DNA from: JAFAHD01 sp035654355
GTDB taxonomy: Bacteria; Vulcanimicrobiota; Vulcanimicrobiia; Eremiobacterales; Eremiobacteraceae
Assembly: GCA_035654355.1 (NCBI GenBank)
Contig: DASRXC010000121.1
Location: forward strand, 1 to 38,797
Direction of reading: 5' to 3'
DNA: 38,797 bases
This document shows positions 23,374-30,214 of this stretch, one piece after another. Positions within the stretch are counted from its first letter, which is position 1; each line of letters begins with the position of its first letter. The notes beneath the pieces were generated by a model. It saw nothing but the letters and a program-made list of their open reading frames with translations, searched no databases and was not told where the DNA came from. The translations under genes and the position numbers were made by a program.

Positions 23374-24800
23374 AGCGCCTGTGGTCCGATATGCGCTGGC
23401 GTATCGCGATCATCGCCGTGGGCGTCGCGCTGATCATCGGCGTCAGCGTCGCTGCGCGTCATGGACCAGACGCCATCGAGATCAAGACCGTTACCGTCAA
23501 ACCGGGGACGCTCATCGTGAAGCTGCCGGAAAACGGCGTGCTCTCGCGTCCGGAGACGACGACGATCGCCGCCGAGGCTGCCGGCAACATCACTGAGATC
23601 TTAGCCAAGGAAGGCCAGCACGTGAGCAAAGGCGATCTGCTCATGAAGCTGGACGACCGCCAGATCGCGAGCACCGTCGCCGGCGATCAAGCAGCGGTCG
23701 CGCAAGCGCAGGCGACGCTTTCCTCAGCGCAGGCGCGGCTTCAGGCCGATATCAACGCGAAGAACGAAGGACAGATCTCGGGCGGTCTAGGCGCTTCGTC
23801 GATCGGACTGTCCGGCGCATCGCAGCTGGTGCAAGCGCAACAGACGCTCACGTCCGCGAAGCTGAACCTTCAAACCGCCAAAGAGACGTATGATGCCGAC
23901 CAAGAGCTGTTCAAGATCCAGGGACTCCCGCGCCAACAGCTCGATAAAGACAAAGCCGCGTATGACGACGCGGTTTCCAATGAAGCGTCCGCGCAGCGCC
24001 AATACGATTTGCTCAGGCAAGAGCTGCGCGAGACGGGCGGGCAGCTGAACTCCCAGATCTCGGCCGACCGCATTTCGCTTGAGAGCGCGCAGGCGCAGCT
24101 CGCGTCGGCCGATGCGACGCTGCGGTTGCACACATCGAACCTCTCAGATACCGAAGTGCGCGCGCCGTTCGACGGCGTCATCCAGCAGCTCGGCACCGCG
24201 CCGACCACCGGCTCGACAACGCCGCTTGCGGTCGGCGACGCAATCACGCCGGGCGAGGTGCTCTTCACCATCGCGGGCGCTGCGCCGATGGTCGTCAAGG
24301 CGCAAGTCGACGAGCAAGACATCATCAACGTCAGGCTTGGGCAAGCCGCGATCGTGACCGGTGAGGATTTTCCAGGACATTCGCTGCCGGGCCGGGTGAC
24401 GAACATCGCCGCCGTGGTTTTGCAGGTCAACCAAGCGGGCAACAGCGCGAAGAATGTCGAGACGACGATCTCTCTCAGCCGCGACTACCCGTTCCTGCGC
24501 GCAGGCATGTCATGCGACATCGACATCATCACCGGTAAAGCGATTAACGCGTTGCTCGTGCCGCTGGCGGCGGTGACTGATGACGGATCCAAACACTATG
24601 TCTACGTCATCAAGGACGGCAAGGCCAAGCGCGTCGAGGTCGTCAAAGGGCTGGCAAGCGACACCGACGTCGTCATCACTAGCGGCCTGAAGAGTGGCGA
24701 CGTCATCGCAGTGACCAATATGAAGCAGCTCAAGGACGGGGCAACCGTGAAGGCGCAACCCGCGCCGTCGCCATCGGCAAGCGCTTCGTCGAGTCCGTGA
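23370..24800 (+). CDS. Periplasmic membrane-fusion protein (MacA/HlyD type)
   Basis: The 476-residue adaptor links the inner-membrane permeases to TolC. It has one N-terminal membrane helix (about 10-30), a beta-barrel/lipoyl first half with TTTIAAEAAGNITEILAKEGQHVSKGDLLMKLDD, a coiled-coil hairpin of about 150 residues rich in Gln and Ala (roughly 95-245), and the returning lipoyl half with TEVRAPFDGVIQQLG. A long C-terminal barrel region ends in a low-complexity Ala/Pro/Ser tail (PAPSPSASASSSP). It overlaps the tolC and permease genes by 4 nt on each side (ATGA and GTGA). The arrangement and sequence fit MacA-like adaptors of MacAB-TolC; the exported compound is unknown. Confidence 0.93.
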   Translation: MKRLWSDMRWRIAIIAVGVALIIGVSVAARHGPDAIEIKTVTVKPGTLIVKLPENGVLSRPETTTIAAEAAGNITEILAKEGQHVSKGDLLMKLDDRQIASTVAGDQAAVAQAQATLSSAQARLQADINAKNEGQISGGLGASSIGLSGASQLVQAQQTLTSAKLNLQTAKETYDADQELFKIQGLPRQQLDKDKAAYDDAVSNEASAQRQYDLLRQELRETGGQLNSQISADRISLESAQAQLASADATLRLHTSNLSDTEVRAPFDGVIQQLGTAPTTGSTTPLAVGDAITPGEVLFTIAGAAPMVVKAQVDEQDIINVRLGQAAIVTGEDFPGHSLPGRVTNIAAVVLQVNQAGNSAKNVETTISLSRDYPFLRAGMSCDIDIITGKAINALLVPLAAVTDDGSKHYVYVIKDGKAKRVEVVKGLASDTDVVITSGLKSGDVIAVTNMKQLKDGATVKAQPAPSPSASASSSP

Positions 24801-25996
24801 AGTTCTGGGAATTCCTCGCGTCGGCGTTCGAGGCGCTGTGGGCCAACCGCACGCGCTCGATTCTCACCATGATCGGAATCGTCATCGGCACAGCGGCGGT
24901 GATCGCGATCTTCGCCTTGGGGCAAAGCGCATCGTCGTCAATCGCGGCGACGCTTGGCATGTTCGGGGATCAAGGGATCTTCGTGTTCCCAGACGCCGGC
25001 GCACGCCGCCTCAAGACGGTGCAGCTCCAGTGGCAAGACGTCGCGACCGTCCGCGACGGCTGCTCGCGCTGCCTGCACGTGTATCCGGTCTACGACGAAT
25101 TCGTGACAATCCGCTCAGGCCATTCGCTCGATGCGTACGAGCTCCAATCGGATACGGATTACATCGTCGACAGCTTGCCGATGGCCGAAGGCAGACGCTT
25201 CTCGAGCGACGACATCGACGGCGCGCGTCCGGTCGCCAACCTGCTCATGCCGGCCAAGCAACGGCTTTTCGGCGACGGCCCGGCGGTCGGTAAGTACGTG
25301 CGCATCGCCGACCGGCGCTTCTTGGTCGTCGGCGTCTACGCACCGATCAGCGCCGGCATCTTCAGCGGCGCCGGCGGCAGCGATTACACGATCAACATCC
25401 CATACACCACATTCCACCATATGCCGAATTCGCAGTTGCTCTATCTACAGATCTTTCCGAAGCCCGGCGAATCGGCCGCCGCCGTCATCGACGATGTCGT
25501 CGGCATCCTTAAGCGCGTGCACGGAACGCGCGCGGCATTCGAGGGTCAAGACTTCTCTCAGCAGGCGAACACGTTCTTAAGTATCATCGCGTACGTCGCG
25601 ATCGGCATCTCGGCGATCGGCTTCATCGCACTCGTCGTCGGCGGCATCGGCGTCATGAACATCATGCTCGTCACCGTCATCGAGCGCACGCGCGAGATCG
25701 GCATCCGCAAAGCTATCGGCGCGTCGCGCCGCGATATCCTGTGGCAGTTCCTCGCCGAGGCGATCGCGATCACCCTCGTGGGCGGGCTCATCGGCAGTGT
25801 CATCGGCGTGAGCGCGGCGCTGGCAACCAACAAGTTCTTGATCACAGGATTCGCCGGACAAGCGTCCTCGATCAACTGGTTGCCGATTCTTGTCGCGTCG
25901 CTGAGCTTTTCCGTGCTGATCGGCCTGTTCTTCGGCACTTACCCGGCCGCGCGTGCCGCCAGCCTTTCGCCGATCGAGTGTCTGCGCCATGAGTGA
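24797..25996 (+). CDS. MacB-type ABC permease, first of two (FtsX fold)
   Basis: The 399-residue protein has the MacB permease layout: N-terminal helix (RSILTMIGIVIGTAAVIAIFALG), a large periplasmic domain (about 50-270), three C-terminal helices containing GGIGVMNIMLVTVIERTREIGIRKAIGASRRDI, and the ending LSPIECLRHE. It lacks an ATPase domain, which is supplied by the gene at 27209. A CxxC pair, C-S-R-C, sits at about residues 91-94 in the periplasmic domain and is absent from the second permease. It could be a disulfide or metal site. It overlaps the fusion-protein gene (GTGA) and the second permease (GTG at 25993). Confidence 0.93.
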   Translation: MKFWEFLASAFEALWANRTRSILTMIGIVIGTAAVIAIFALGQSASSSIAATLGMFGDQGIFVFPDAGARRLKTVQLQWQDVATVRDGCSRCLHVYPVYDEFVTIRSGHSLDAYELQSDTDYIVDSLPMAEGRRFSSDDIDGARPVANLLMPAKQRLFGDGPAVGKYVRIADRRFLVVGVYAPISAGIFSGAGGSDYTINIPYTTFHHMPNSQLLYLQIFPKPGESAAAVIDDVVGILKRVHGTRAAFEGQDFSQQANTFLSIIAYVAIGISAIGFIALVVGGIGVMNIMLVTVIERTREIGIRKAIGASRRDILWQFLAEAIAITLVGGLIGSVIGVSAALATNKFLITGFAGQASSINWLPILVASLSFSVLIGLFFGTYPAARAASLSPIECLRHE

Positions 25997-27216
25997 ACAG
26001 CGCCGTGACTAAGCTCGGCGAGTTCATCGGCCAGGCGCTCGAGGTGCTGTGGCGCAATGGAATGCGTTCCTTGTTGACGATGCTCGGCTTGATCATCGGC
26101 GTCGGCTCGGTGATAGCGATTCTTGCGGTAGGCGACTCGACGACGAAGTCGGTGCTCAACATCTTGTCGCCGTACTCGCTTGCATCGGCGTTCATCTTCC
26201 CGAAGCAGCAGCAACCCGATCCGCTGCTCGCCCAAATCCGTTACGATGACGCCGACCGGGTCAGGCGCGCGGTGCCCGACGCCAAGGCGGTGCTGCCGAT
26301 CATGTCGCTCCCGATGGAGACGCGCGTCAACCACCAAGACAAGACGGTTCGCGTCATCACGGCAGGTGCAGGCCAAGGCACCGACACCACCCCGCTCGCC
26401 GAGGGCCGCTTGTTCAGCGATCAAGATCTGTCAGCGCACCGGCGCGTCGCGATCCTCTCCGCGCAAGCGCGCCACGAGCTGCTCGGCGACGAAGGCAGCG
26501 CGATCGGGCGCTTTGTGCGCTTAAATGGCAGCGACTTCGAGGTCGTCGGTGTCCAAGCACCGCCGATCAACCAAGGCTTGCTGGGGGCCGGCACCACCGG
26601 GCTCATCACGGTCACAATTCCCTACACGCTGATACCAGAGCTCGGTTATACGTTTGTGTTCGGTCTGACGATCGTCGCGCCGGACGGCTCGAGCGTCACG
26701 AAAGTCGCCAACGAGGCGATCGCTGCGCTCAAGAAGATCCACGGGTCGCGCGCACAGTACGAAGAGCGCGACATCAAGCAGCTCAACGAAGGGATTCAAC
26801 GCGTCTTCGGCATCCTCACCGGCGTGATCGGCGTCGTCGCAGGCATCTCACTGATCGTCGGCGGCGTCGGCATAATGAATATCATGCTCGTCTCAGTCAC
26901 CGAGCGCACCCGCGAGATCGGTATCCGCAAGGCGATCGGCGCGACGCGCGGCGACATCGTGCTGCAGTTCTTCATCGAAGCTCTGTTGTTGTGTCTGGTT
27001 GGCGGGCTGATCGGCCTCATCATCGGCGTGGTGTTGGCCGAGCTCGTCATCCATGTCTGGATCAAACAGCTCACGCCGAATATCATCTCGTTCGGCTGGG
27101 GTCAGATCATCGCCGTCGCGCTGCTGTTCTCGGCGGGCGTCGGCGTGCTCTTCGGAACGTATCCAGCAGTGCGCGCGTCTTACCTGAATCCGATCGAGGC
27201 GCTGCGCTATGAGTGA
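25993..27216 (+). CDS. MacB-type ABC permease, second of two (FtsX fold)
   Basis: The 407-residue protein has the same architecture as its upstream neighbour: helix MRSLLTMLGLIIGVGSVIAILAVG, periplasmic domain (about 55-265), and a C-terminal three-helix FtsX block with GGVGIMNIMLVSVTERTREIGIRKAIGATRGDI and the ending LNPIEALRYE. The periplasmic domains of the two copies differ clearly, so this is an old duplication. The frame starts at GTG 25993 overlapping the first permease and ends overlapping the ATPase ATG by 8 nt. Canonical MacB works as a homodimer fused to its ATPase; here two non-identical permeases and one separate ATPase suggest a heterodimer. Confidence 0.93.
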   Translation: MNSAVTKLGEFIGQALEVLWRNGMRSLLTMLGLIIGVGSVIAILAVGDSTTKSVLNILSPYSLASAFIFPKQQQPDPLLAQIRYDDADRVRRAVPDAKAVLPIMSLPMETRVNHQDKTVRVITAGAGQGTDTTPLAEGRLFSDQDLSAHRRVAILSAQARHELLGDEGSAIGRFVRLNGSDFEVVGVQAPPINQGLLGAGTTGLITVTIPYTLIPELGYTFVFGLTIVAPDGSSVTKVANEAIAALKKIHGSRAQYEERDIKQLNEGIQRVFGILTGVIGVVAGISLIVGGVGIMNIMLVSVTERTREIGIRKAIGATRGDIVLQFFIEALLLCLVGGLIGLIIGVVLAELVIHVWIKQLTPNIISFGWGQIIAVALLFSAGVGVLFGTYPAVRASYLNPIEALRYE

Positions 27217-27916
27217 GCCGGTCGTGCTCATGGAGGACGTCACCAAGATCTACGAGATCGGCGACATCAAAGTTCAGGCATTGCGCGGCGTTTCGTTCGC
27301 GGTCGACCCAGGCGAGTACGTAGCGATCATGGGCCCGTCCGGCTCAGGCAAGTCGACGCTGATGAACCTCATTGGTTGTTTGGATAAGCCTTCGACCGGC
27401 AGCTACCGCTTGGACGGCGTCGATGTCGCGACCCAGAGCGACCAGCAGCTCGCGGCCATGCGGCTCGCCAAGCTTGGGTTCGTGTTCCAGGGATTCAATC
27501 TGCTCGCGCGCACGTCGGCCGTGCGCAACGTCGCGCTTCCTTTATTCTATGCGGGCGACCGCGACCGGGAAGCAAAGGCGAAGGCGGCGCTGACCAGAGT
27601 CGGTCTCGGTGGGCGCATCTACCACCGGCCCAACGAGCTGTCGGGCGGCGAGCAGCAGCGCGTCGCGATCGCGCGCGCGTTGATCAACAGCCCTTCGGTG
27701 GTGCTCGCGGACGAGCCGACCGGCAACCTCGATTCAACGACGGCGGAAGGCATCATGACGCTCTTCCGCAGGCTCAACGACGAAGGCCACACGATCATCA
27801 TGGTGACGCACGACGACGACATCGCCAAACACGCAAAACGGATTATCCGCCTGCGCGACGGTCTGGTCGTCGAAGATGCGCCGGTCGAACAGCGCACCTT
27901 GGCCTCAGTGGAGTGA
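27209..27916 (+). CDS. ABC transporter ATPase of the MacB/LolD group
   Basis: The 235-residue ATPase drives the exporter. It has Walker A GPSGSGKST (42-50), the LolD/MacB-type spacer LMNLIGCLDKPSTGSYRLDG, the Q-loop region FVFQGFNLLARTSA, the signature LSGGEQQR (144-151), Walker B VVLADEPTG (164-172) and the switch histidine in MVTHDDD. The closeness to MacB and LolD rather than peptide importers agrees with its neighbours. It is the last gene of the operon; the bases after the stop contain a short C/T-rich stretch but no strong terminator. The next gene begins 125 bp downstream with its own promoter. Confidence 0.95.
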   Translation: MSEPVVLMEDVTKIYEIGDIKVQALRGVSFAVDPGEYVAIMGPSGSGKSTLMNLIGCLDKPSTGSYRLDGVDVATQSDQQLAAMRLAKLGFVFQGFNLLARTSAVRNVALPLFYAGDRDREAKAKAALTRVGLGGRIYHRPNELSGGEQQRVAIARALINSPSVVLADEPTGNLDSTTAEGIMTLFRRLNDEGHTIIMVTHDDDIAKHAKRIIRLRDGLVVEDAPVEQRTLASVE

Positions 27917-28005
27917 TCCTCGACCGCCTTCGCTGACGGCCCCCCTTTCCGTAAGATACTGCCGATCTGACTGCTATCATCTCAAGTCGAGGTCTTAGAT
28001 AAGGC

Positions 28006-28034
28006 TTGACTAATATAAGCTCAGGCTTTATAAT
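28006..28034 (+). promoter_or_regulatory. Near-consensus sigma-70 promoter of the ArsR operon
   Basis: TTGACT at 28006-28011 and TATAAT at 28029-28034 are separated by exactly 17 bp. The expected transcription start is about 28041, immediately before the ATG at 28042, so the message is probably leaderless or nearly so. A GGCTTTATAATAGCC imperfect palindrome (28024-28038) covers the -10 box and could be the ArsR operator. An overlapping CTTGACT-N7-GCTCAGG motif (28005-28025) weakly resembles the HspR HAIR box. Confidence 0.82.
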
Positions 28035-28041
28035 AGCCGGT

Positions 28042-28353
28042 ATGGAAGCCTTTGCGGCCCTGGCCGACCCCACGCGCAGACGCATCGTCGAGTTGCTCGC
28101 CAACGGCGAGCGCTCGGCCGGCGACCTCGCGCGCCGGTTTACGCTGACCCAGCCTGCGATCTCACAGCATTTGCGAACGCTGCGAGACGCCGGATTGGTG
28201 CGCACCCGCCCAGACGCCCAACGCCGCATGTACTCGATCGACCCGCGCGGCTTGGCAAAGATCGACGCATGGCTTTCGCGTTACCGCGCGTTCTGGACCA
28301 AACGTCTCGATGCACTTGAGCGCGCTCTTCATGATGAGGATAAGAAAAAATGA
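28042..28353 (+). CDS. ArsR-family winged-helix repressor
   Basis: The 103-residue protein is a compact ArsR-type regulator: LADPTRRRIVELLANGERSAGDLARRFTLTQPAISQHLRTLRDAGLVRTRPDAQRRMYSI is the full winged-helix core, with the recognition helix around TQPAISQHLRTL. No cysteine pair for metal sensing is present, so it belongs to the metal-free group that typically precedes AHSA1/SRPBCC genes. It starts at ATG 28042 directly after a near-consensus promoter, and its stop overlaps the AHSA1 gene as ATGA. Autorepression through the -10 palindrome is likely but is inference. Confidence 0.93.
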   Translation: MEAFAALADPTRRRIVELLANGERSAGDLARRFTLTQPAISQHLRTLRDAGLVRTRPDAQRRMYSIDPRGLAKIDAWLSRYRAFWTKRLDALERALHDEDKKK

Positions 28354-28847
28354 GCGATCTCGCCACCATCGTCGACCGCGGCACCCTGACGTTTGTGCGC
28401 CACCTTCCCGGGCCCATCGAACGGGTATGGGTCTATCTGACGGATCCAAAGTTTTTGGTCAAATGGTTTTCGGACGGTGCGGTCGCCGATGGCGTCGGCG
28501 GCGCGGTGTCCTTCGAAATGGGAGCCACGGGGCGCATCACCGCGTACAAGCCGCCGCATCTTCTTGAATACACATGGAACGAGGAGGAAGCGTCGGTCGG
28601 CCCAGTTACGGATGCGCTCGTTCGTTGGGAGCTTGCGCAAGAGGGCAACCTCGTACGTCTGACGCTCACCCACTCGCGGCTTCCCGAAATCGAAGTCTTG
28701 GCTCATTGCGCCGGTTGGCATGCATTCCTCGAGCGTCTGTCCGCAAGCGCGGACGGGCGCGAGCCGGAACCGGTCATGGAACTCTACGCGCGATTTAAGA
28801 CCGACTATTTGCCGCTCGTTCAGTCGGCCGGTCTGAGCCTACCGTAA
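28350..28847 (+). CDS. AHSA1/SRPBCC-domain protein
   Basis: The 165-residue protein has the START-like SRPBCC fold of the Aha1/CalC group: FVRHLPGPIERVWVYLTDPKFLVKWFSDG, then GRITAYKPPHLLEYTWNEE, and a C-terminal helix with HCAGWHAFLERL. Such proteins bind hydrophobic ligands and are very often encoded next to a metal-free ArsR regulator. The substrate is unknown. It overlaps the arsR-type gene by 4 nt. The following VOC gene begins 24 nt after its stop, with its own ribosome-binding site. Confidence 0.92.
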   Translation: MSDLATIVDRGTLTFVRHLPGPIERVWVYLTDPKFLVKWFSDGAVADGVGGAVSFEMGATGRITAYKPPHLLEYTWNEEEASVGPVTDALVRWELAQEGNLVRLTLTHSRLPEIEVLAHCAGWHAFLERLSASADGREPEPVMELYARFKTDYLPLVQSAGLSLP

Positions 28848-28871
28848 TTGAGCCACGATAAAGGAGTCATC

Positions 28872-29324
28872 ATGGCGCAGGTAATCTTCGGAAATCATTT
28901 GGCGGTCATCGTACCCCGACAAGATCGAGATAATATTCGCAAGTTCTATTGCGGCGTTCTCGGCGGCCGGATCACCGCGAAAACCGATCCCGAACGGGAC
29001 ATCCTTCGATTGGGAGAAGACTTCTGCGTCTTCGTCTATGAAGACGTCGCTGATGAAAGCGAGTTCCTACGGAGCGCCAGATCGGTGTGGCTGGAGATCA
29101 AATCCGACGACGTCGATGAAATGCGCTCAAAAATCCTTGAGTCTGGTCTCGCGAGAAAGCTCGAATTGCCCGATCCGCATCTCTACTTTCAGGCGCCAGG
29201 CGGCCAGTGCTTGAGGCTCGTCGGAATCGATGAGGACCTCTCGTCGTACGAGGGGACCGGCGACAACGCGAATATCGCAAAAGTAACCGAAGCGATCTCA
29301 AACCACACGGCAACCCGAACCTGA
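28872..29324 (+). CDS. VOC (glyoxalase/bleomycin-resistance fold) protein
   Basis: The 150-residue protein has one VOC domain: the first strand-helix FGNHLAVIVPRQDRDNIRKFYCGVLGG, the EDFCVFVYED middle, and YFQAPGGQCLRLVGID near the end. Members use a paired beta-alpha-beta module to bind a metal or small ligand; most are resistance or glyoxalase-like proteins of unknown substrate. The start is ATG 28872, with AAAGGAG close in front; the frame from 28848 adds residues without support. It probably shares the ArsR-controlled transcript and may act on the same ligand class as the AHSA1 protein. Confidence 0.9.
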   Translation: MAQVIFGNHLAVIVPRQDRDNIRKFYCGVLGGRITAKTDPERDILRLGEDFCVFVYEDVADESEFLRSARSVWLEIKSDDVDEMRSKILESGLARKLELPDPHLYFQAPGGQCLRLVGIDEDLSSYEGTGDNANIAKVTEAISNHTATRT

Positions 29325-29340
29325 TCCGCTTCTGAATCGG

Positions 29341-29955
29341 TCAATACGCGACGACGAGCGCCTGGTGGACGTAATCCTTGCGCGGCAGCTCTTTGACGAT
29401 CAACTCCGCCACATCCGCGCGCGATACACGCCATCCGCCTTTCGGCGCAGCGCCAATCGCGAGCCGGTATGCACCAGTGCGCGGTCCATCGCGTAAGATC
29501 GGCGGGCGGATGATGGTCCAATCGAGCCCGCTCTTGAAGATAGACATCTCCTGACGCTCTTTGTCTTCATAGATGCGGCGCATGAACAGTGGCCGCACGA
29601 TCTTGTCGAACAAGAATCCACCCTCGATGTCCGTCGCGGCGGTCACGGCGATCAAGCGGGCGACGCCTTGGCGCTTCATCGAGGCGATTATGCGCTCGGT
29701 CGATTCCGAACAGACATCGTCGGGCCGTCGCGAATCGGGACCAAGCACCGAGACGACGCCATCTTGACCGGAGATGGCCGCTTCGACTGCTCCGGCGTCC
29801 ACCGCGTCCCCAACGATCACGCGTAGCTTCGGGTGCTCCTCAGCTCCCGCGTGGCGGTGGCGGACGAAGGCGGTCACCGCGTGACCCTTGTCAAGGGCCT
29901 CCTCGACCACAAGGCGTCCGGTCCGGCCGGACGCGCCAAAGACCACGATGTTCAT
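29341..29955 (-). CDS. NAD(P)-binding atypical short-chain dehydrogenase (NmrA-like)
   Basis: The 204-residue protein begins MNIVVFGASGRTGRLVVEEAL, an NAD(P)-binding Rossmann motif with the GxxGxxG spacing of atypical SDRs. LRVIVGDAVDAGAVEAAISG and LDWTIIRPPILRDG are the other usual blocks. The catalytic Tyr-Lys pair of classical SDRs is not evident, as in the NmrA/biliverdin-reductase-like group, so it may sense redox state or reduce a small molecule. It faces the VOC gene tail to tail with 16 bp between. Its own promoter would lie in the region shared with htrA; AAGGAGAG occurs 37 nt upstream of the ATG, too far to serve as its ribosome-binding site. Confidence 0.9.
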   Translation of the reverse strand: MNIVVFGASGRTGRLVVEEALDKGHAVTAFVRHRHAGAEEHPKLRVIVGDAVDAGAVEAAISGQDGVVSVLGPDSRRPDDVCSESTERIIASMKRQGVARLIAVTAATDIEGGFLFDKIVRPLFMRRIYEDKERQEMSIFKSGLDWTIIRPPILRDGPRTGAYRLAIGAAPKGGWRVSRADVAELIVKELPRKDYVHQALVVAY

Positions 29956-29997
29956 TGCATCTGTCGCAGCGAGTGCGCGACTTTTCAGAGGCTCTCC

Positions 29998-30026
29998 TTG
30001 ACGCTTAGCACTCTCGATGTTACACT
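29998..30026 (+). promoter_or_regulatory. Sigma-70-type promoter of the htrA-dnaK operon
   Basis: TTGACG at 29998-30003 and TACACT at 30021-30026 are separated by 17 bp. The predicted start is near 30033, which gives a leader of about 180 nt before htrA. The CIRCE element covers the spacer and the -10 box, as expected for HrcA repression. Confidence 0.72.
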
Positions 30027-30031
30027 GCTAA
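30005..30031 (+). promoter_or_regulatory. CIRCE element, predicted HrcA operator
   Basis: The CIRCE consensus is TTAGCACTC-N9-GAGTGCTAA. Here the left arm TTAGCACTC (30005-30013) is perfect, the spacer is exactly 9 nt, and the right arm CACTGCTAA (30023-30031) matches at 7 of 9 positions. It overlaps the -10 box. HrcA is not encoded in the window. This is the only such site I found, and it lies in front of htrA rather than dnaK. Confidence 0.8.
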
Positions 30032-30039
30032 TGCTCTCA

Positions 30040-30148
30040 GAAGGCGCAGTATTGGGCCACCTCGCGGGACGCCAAAGCCCAGAGCGCTCCCAGCAACATC
30101 AACCTCAAAGTTCGGTAGACTAACGCATGGGCGGTCCCATGCGGATGC
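30040..30148 (+). promoter_or_regulatory. Structured htrA leader with a partial GEMM-I-like block
   Basis: Within the leader, TGGGC (30052-30056) pairs with GCCCA (30077-30081) and encloses ACC and GGGACGCCAAA. The order GGGC, ACC, loop, GGGACGC, AAA, GCC matches the first half of c-di-GMP-I (GEMM-I) riboswitches, with one extra C. CGGTAG at 30113-30118 stands where the second half usually begins. The internal P2 stem is very short and the second hairpin is not clear. An 8-bp hairpin CGCATGGG/CCCATGCG lies at 30124-30143. It could be a degenerate riboswitch, a thermosensor or chance. Confidence 0.22.
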
Positions 30149-30150
30149 GC

Positions 30151-30168
30151 GGCGGCCCGCCGCCTTTT
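30151..30168 (+). terminator. Terminator-like hairpin in the htrA leader
   Basis: GGCGG (30151-30155) pairs with CCGCC (30160-30164) across a 4-nt loop and is followed by TTTT (30165-30168). It lies after the htrA promoter and 46 nt before the htrA start, so it could end a short RNA of about 135 nt or act as an attenuator. The stem is short, so termination may be partial. Confidence 0.5.
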
Positions 30169-30214
30169 CATTCAAGCCCGGGTGCATGTCTAGCTCAGGA
30201 GAAAAAACGACTCG

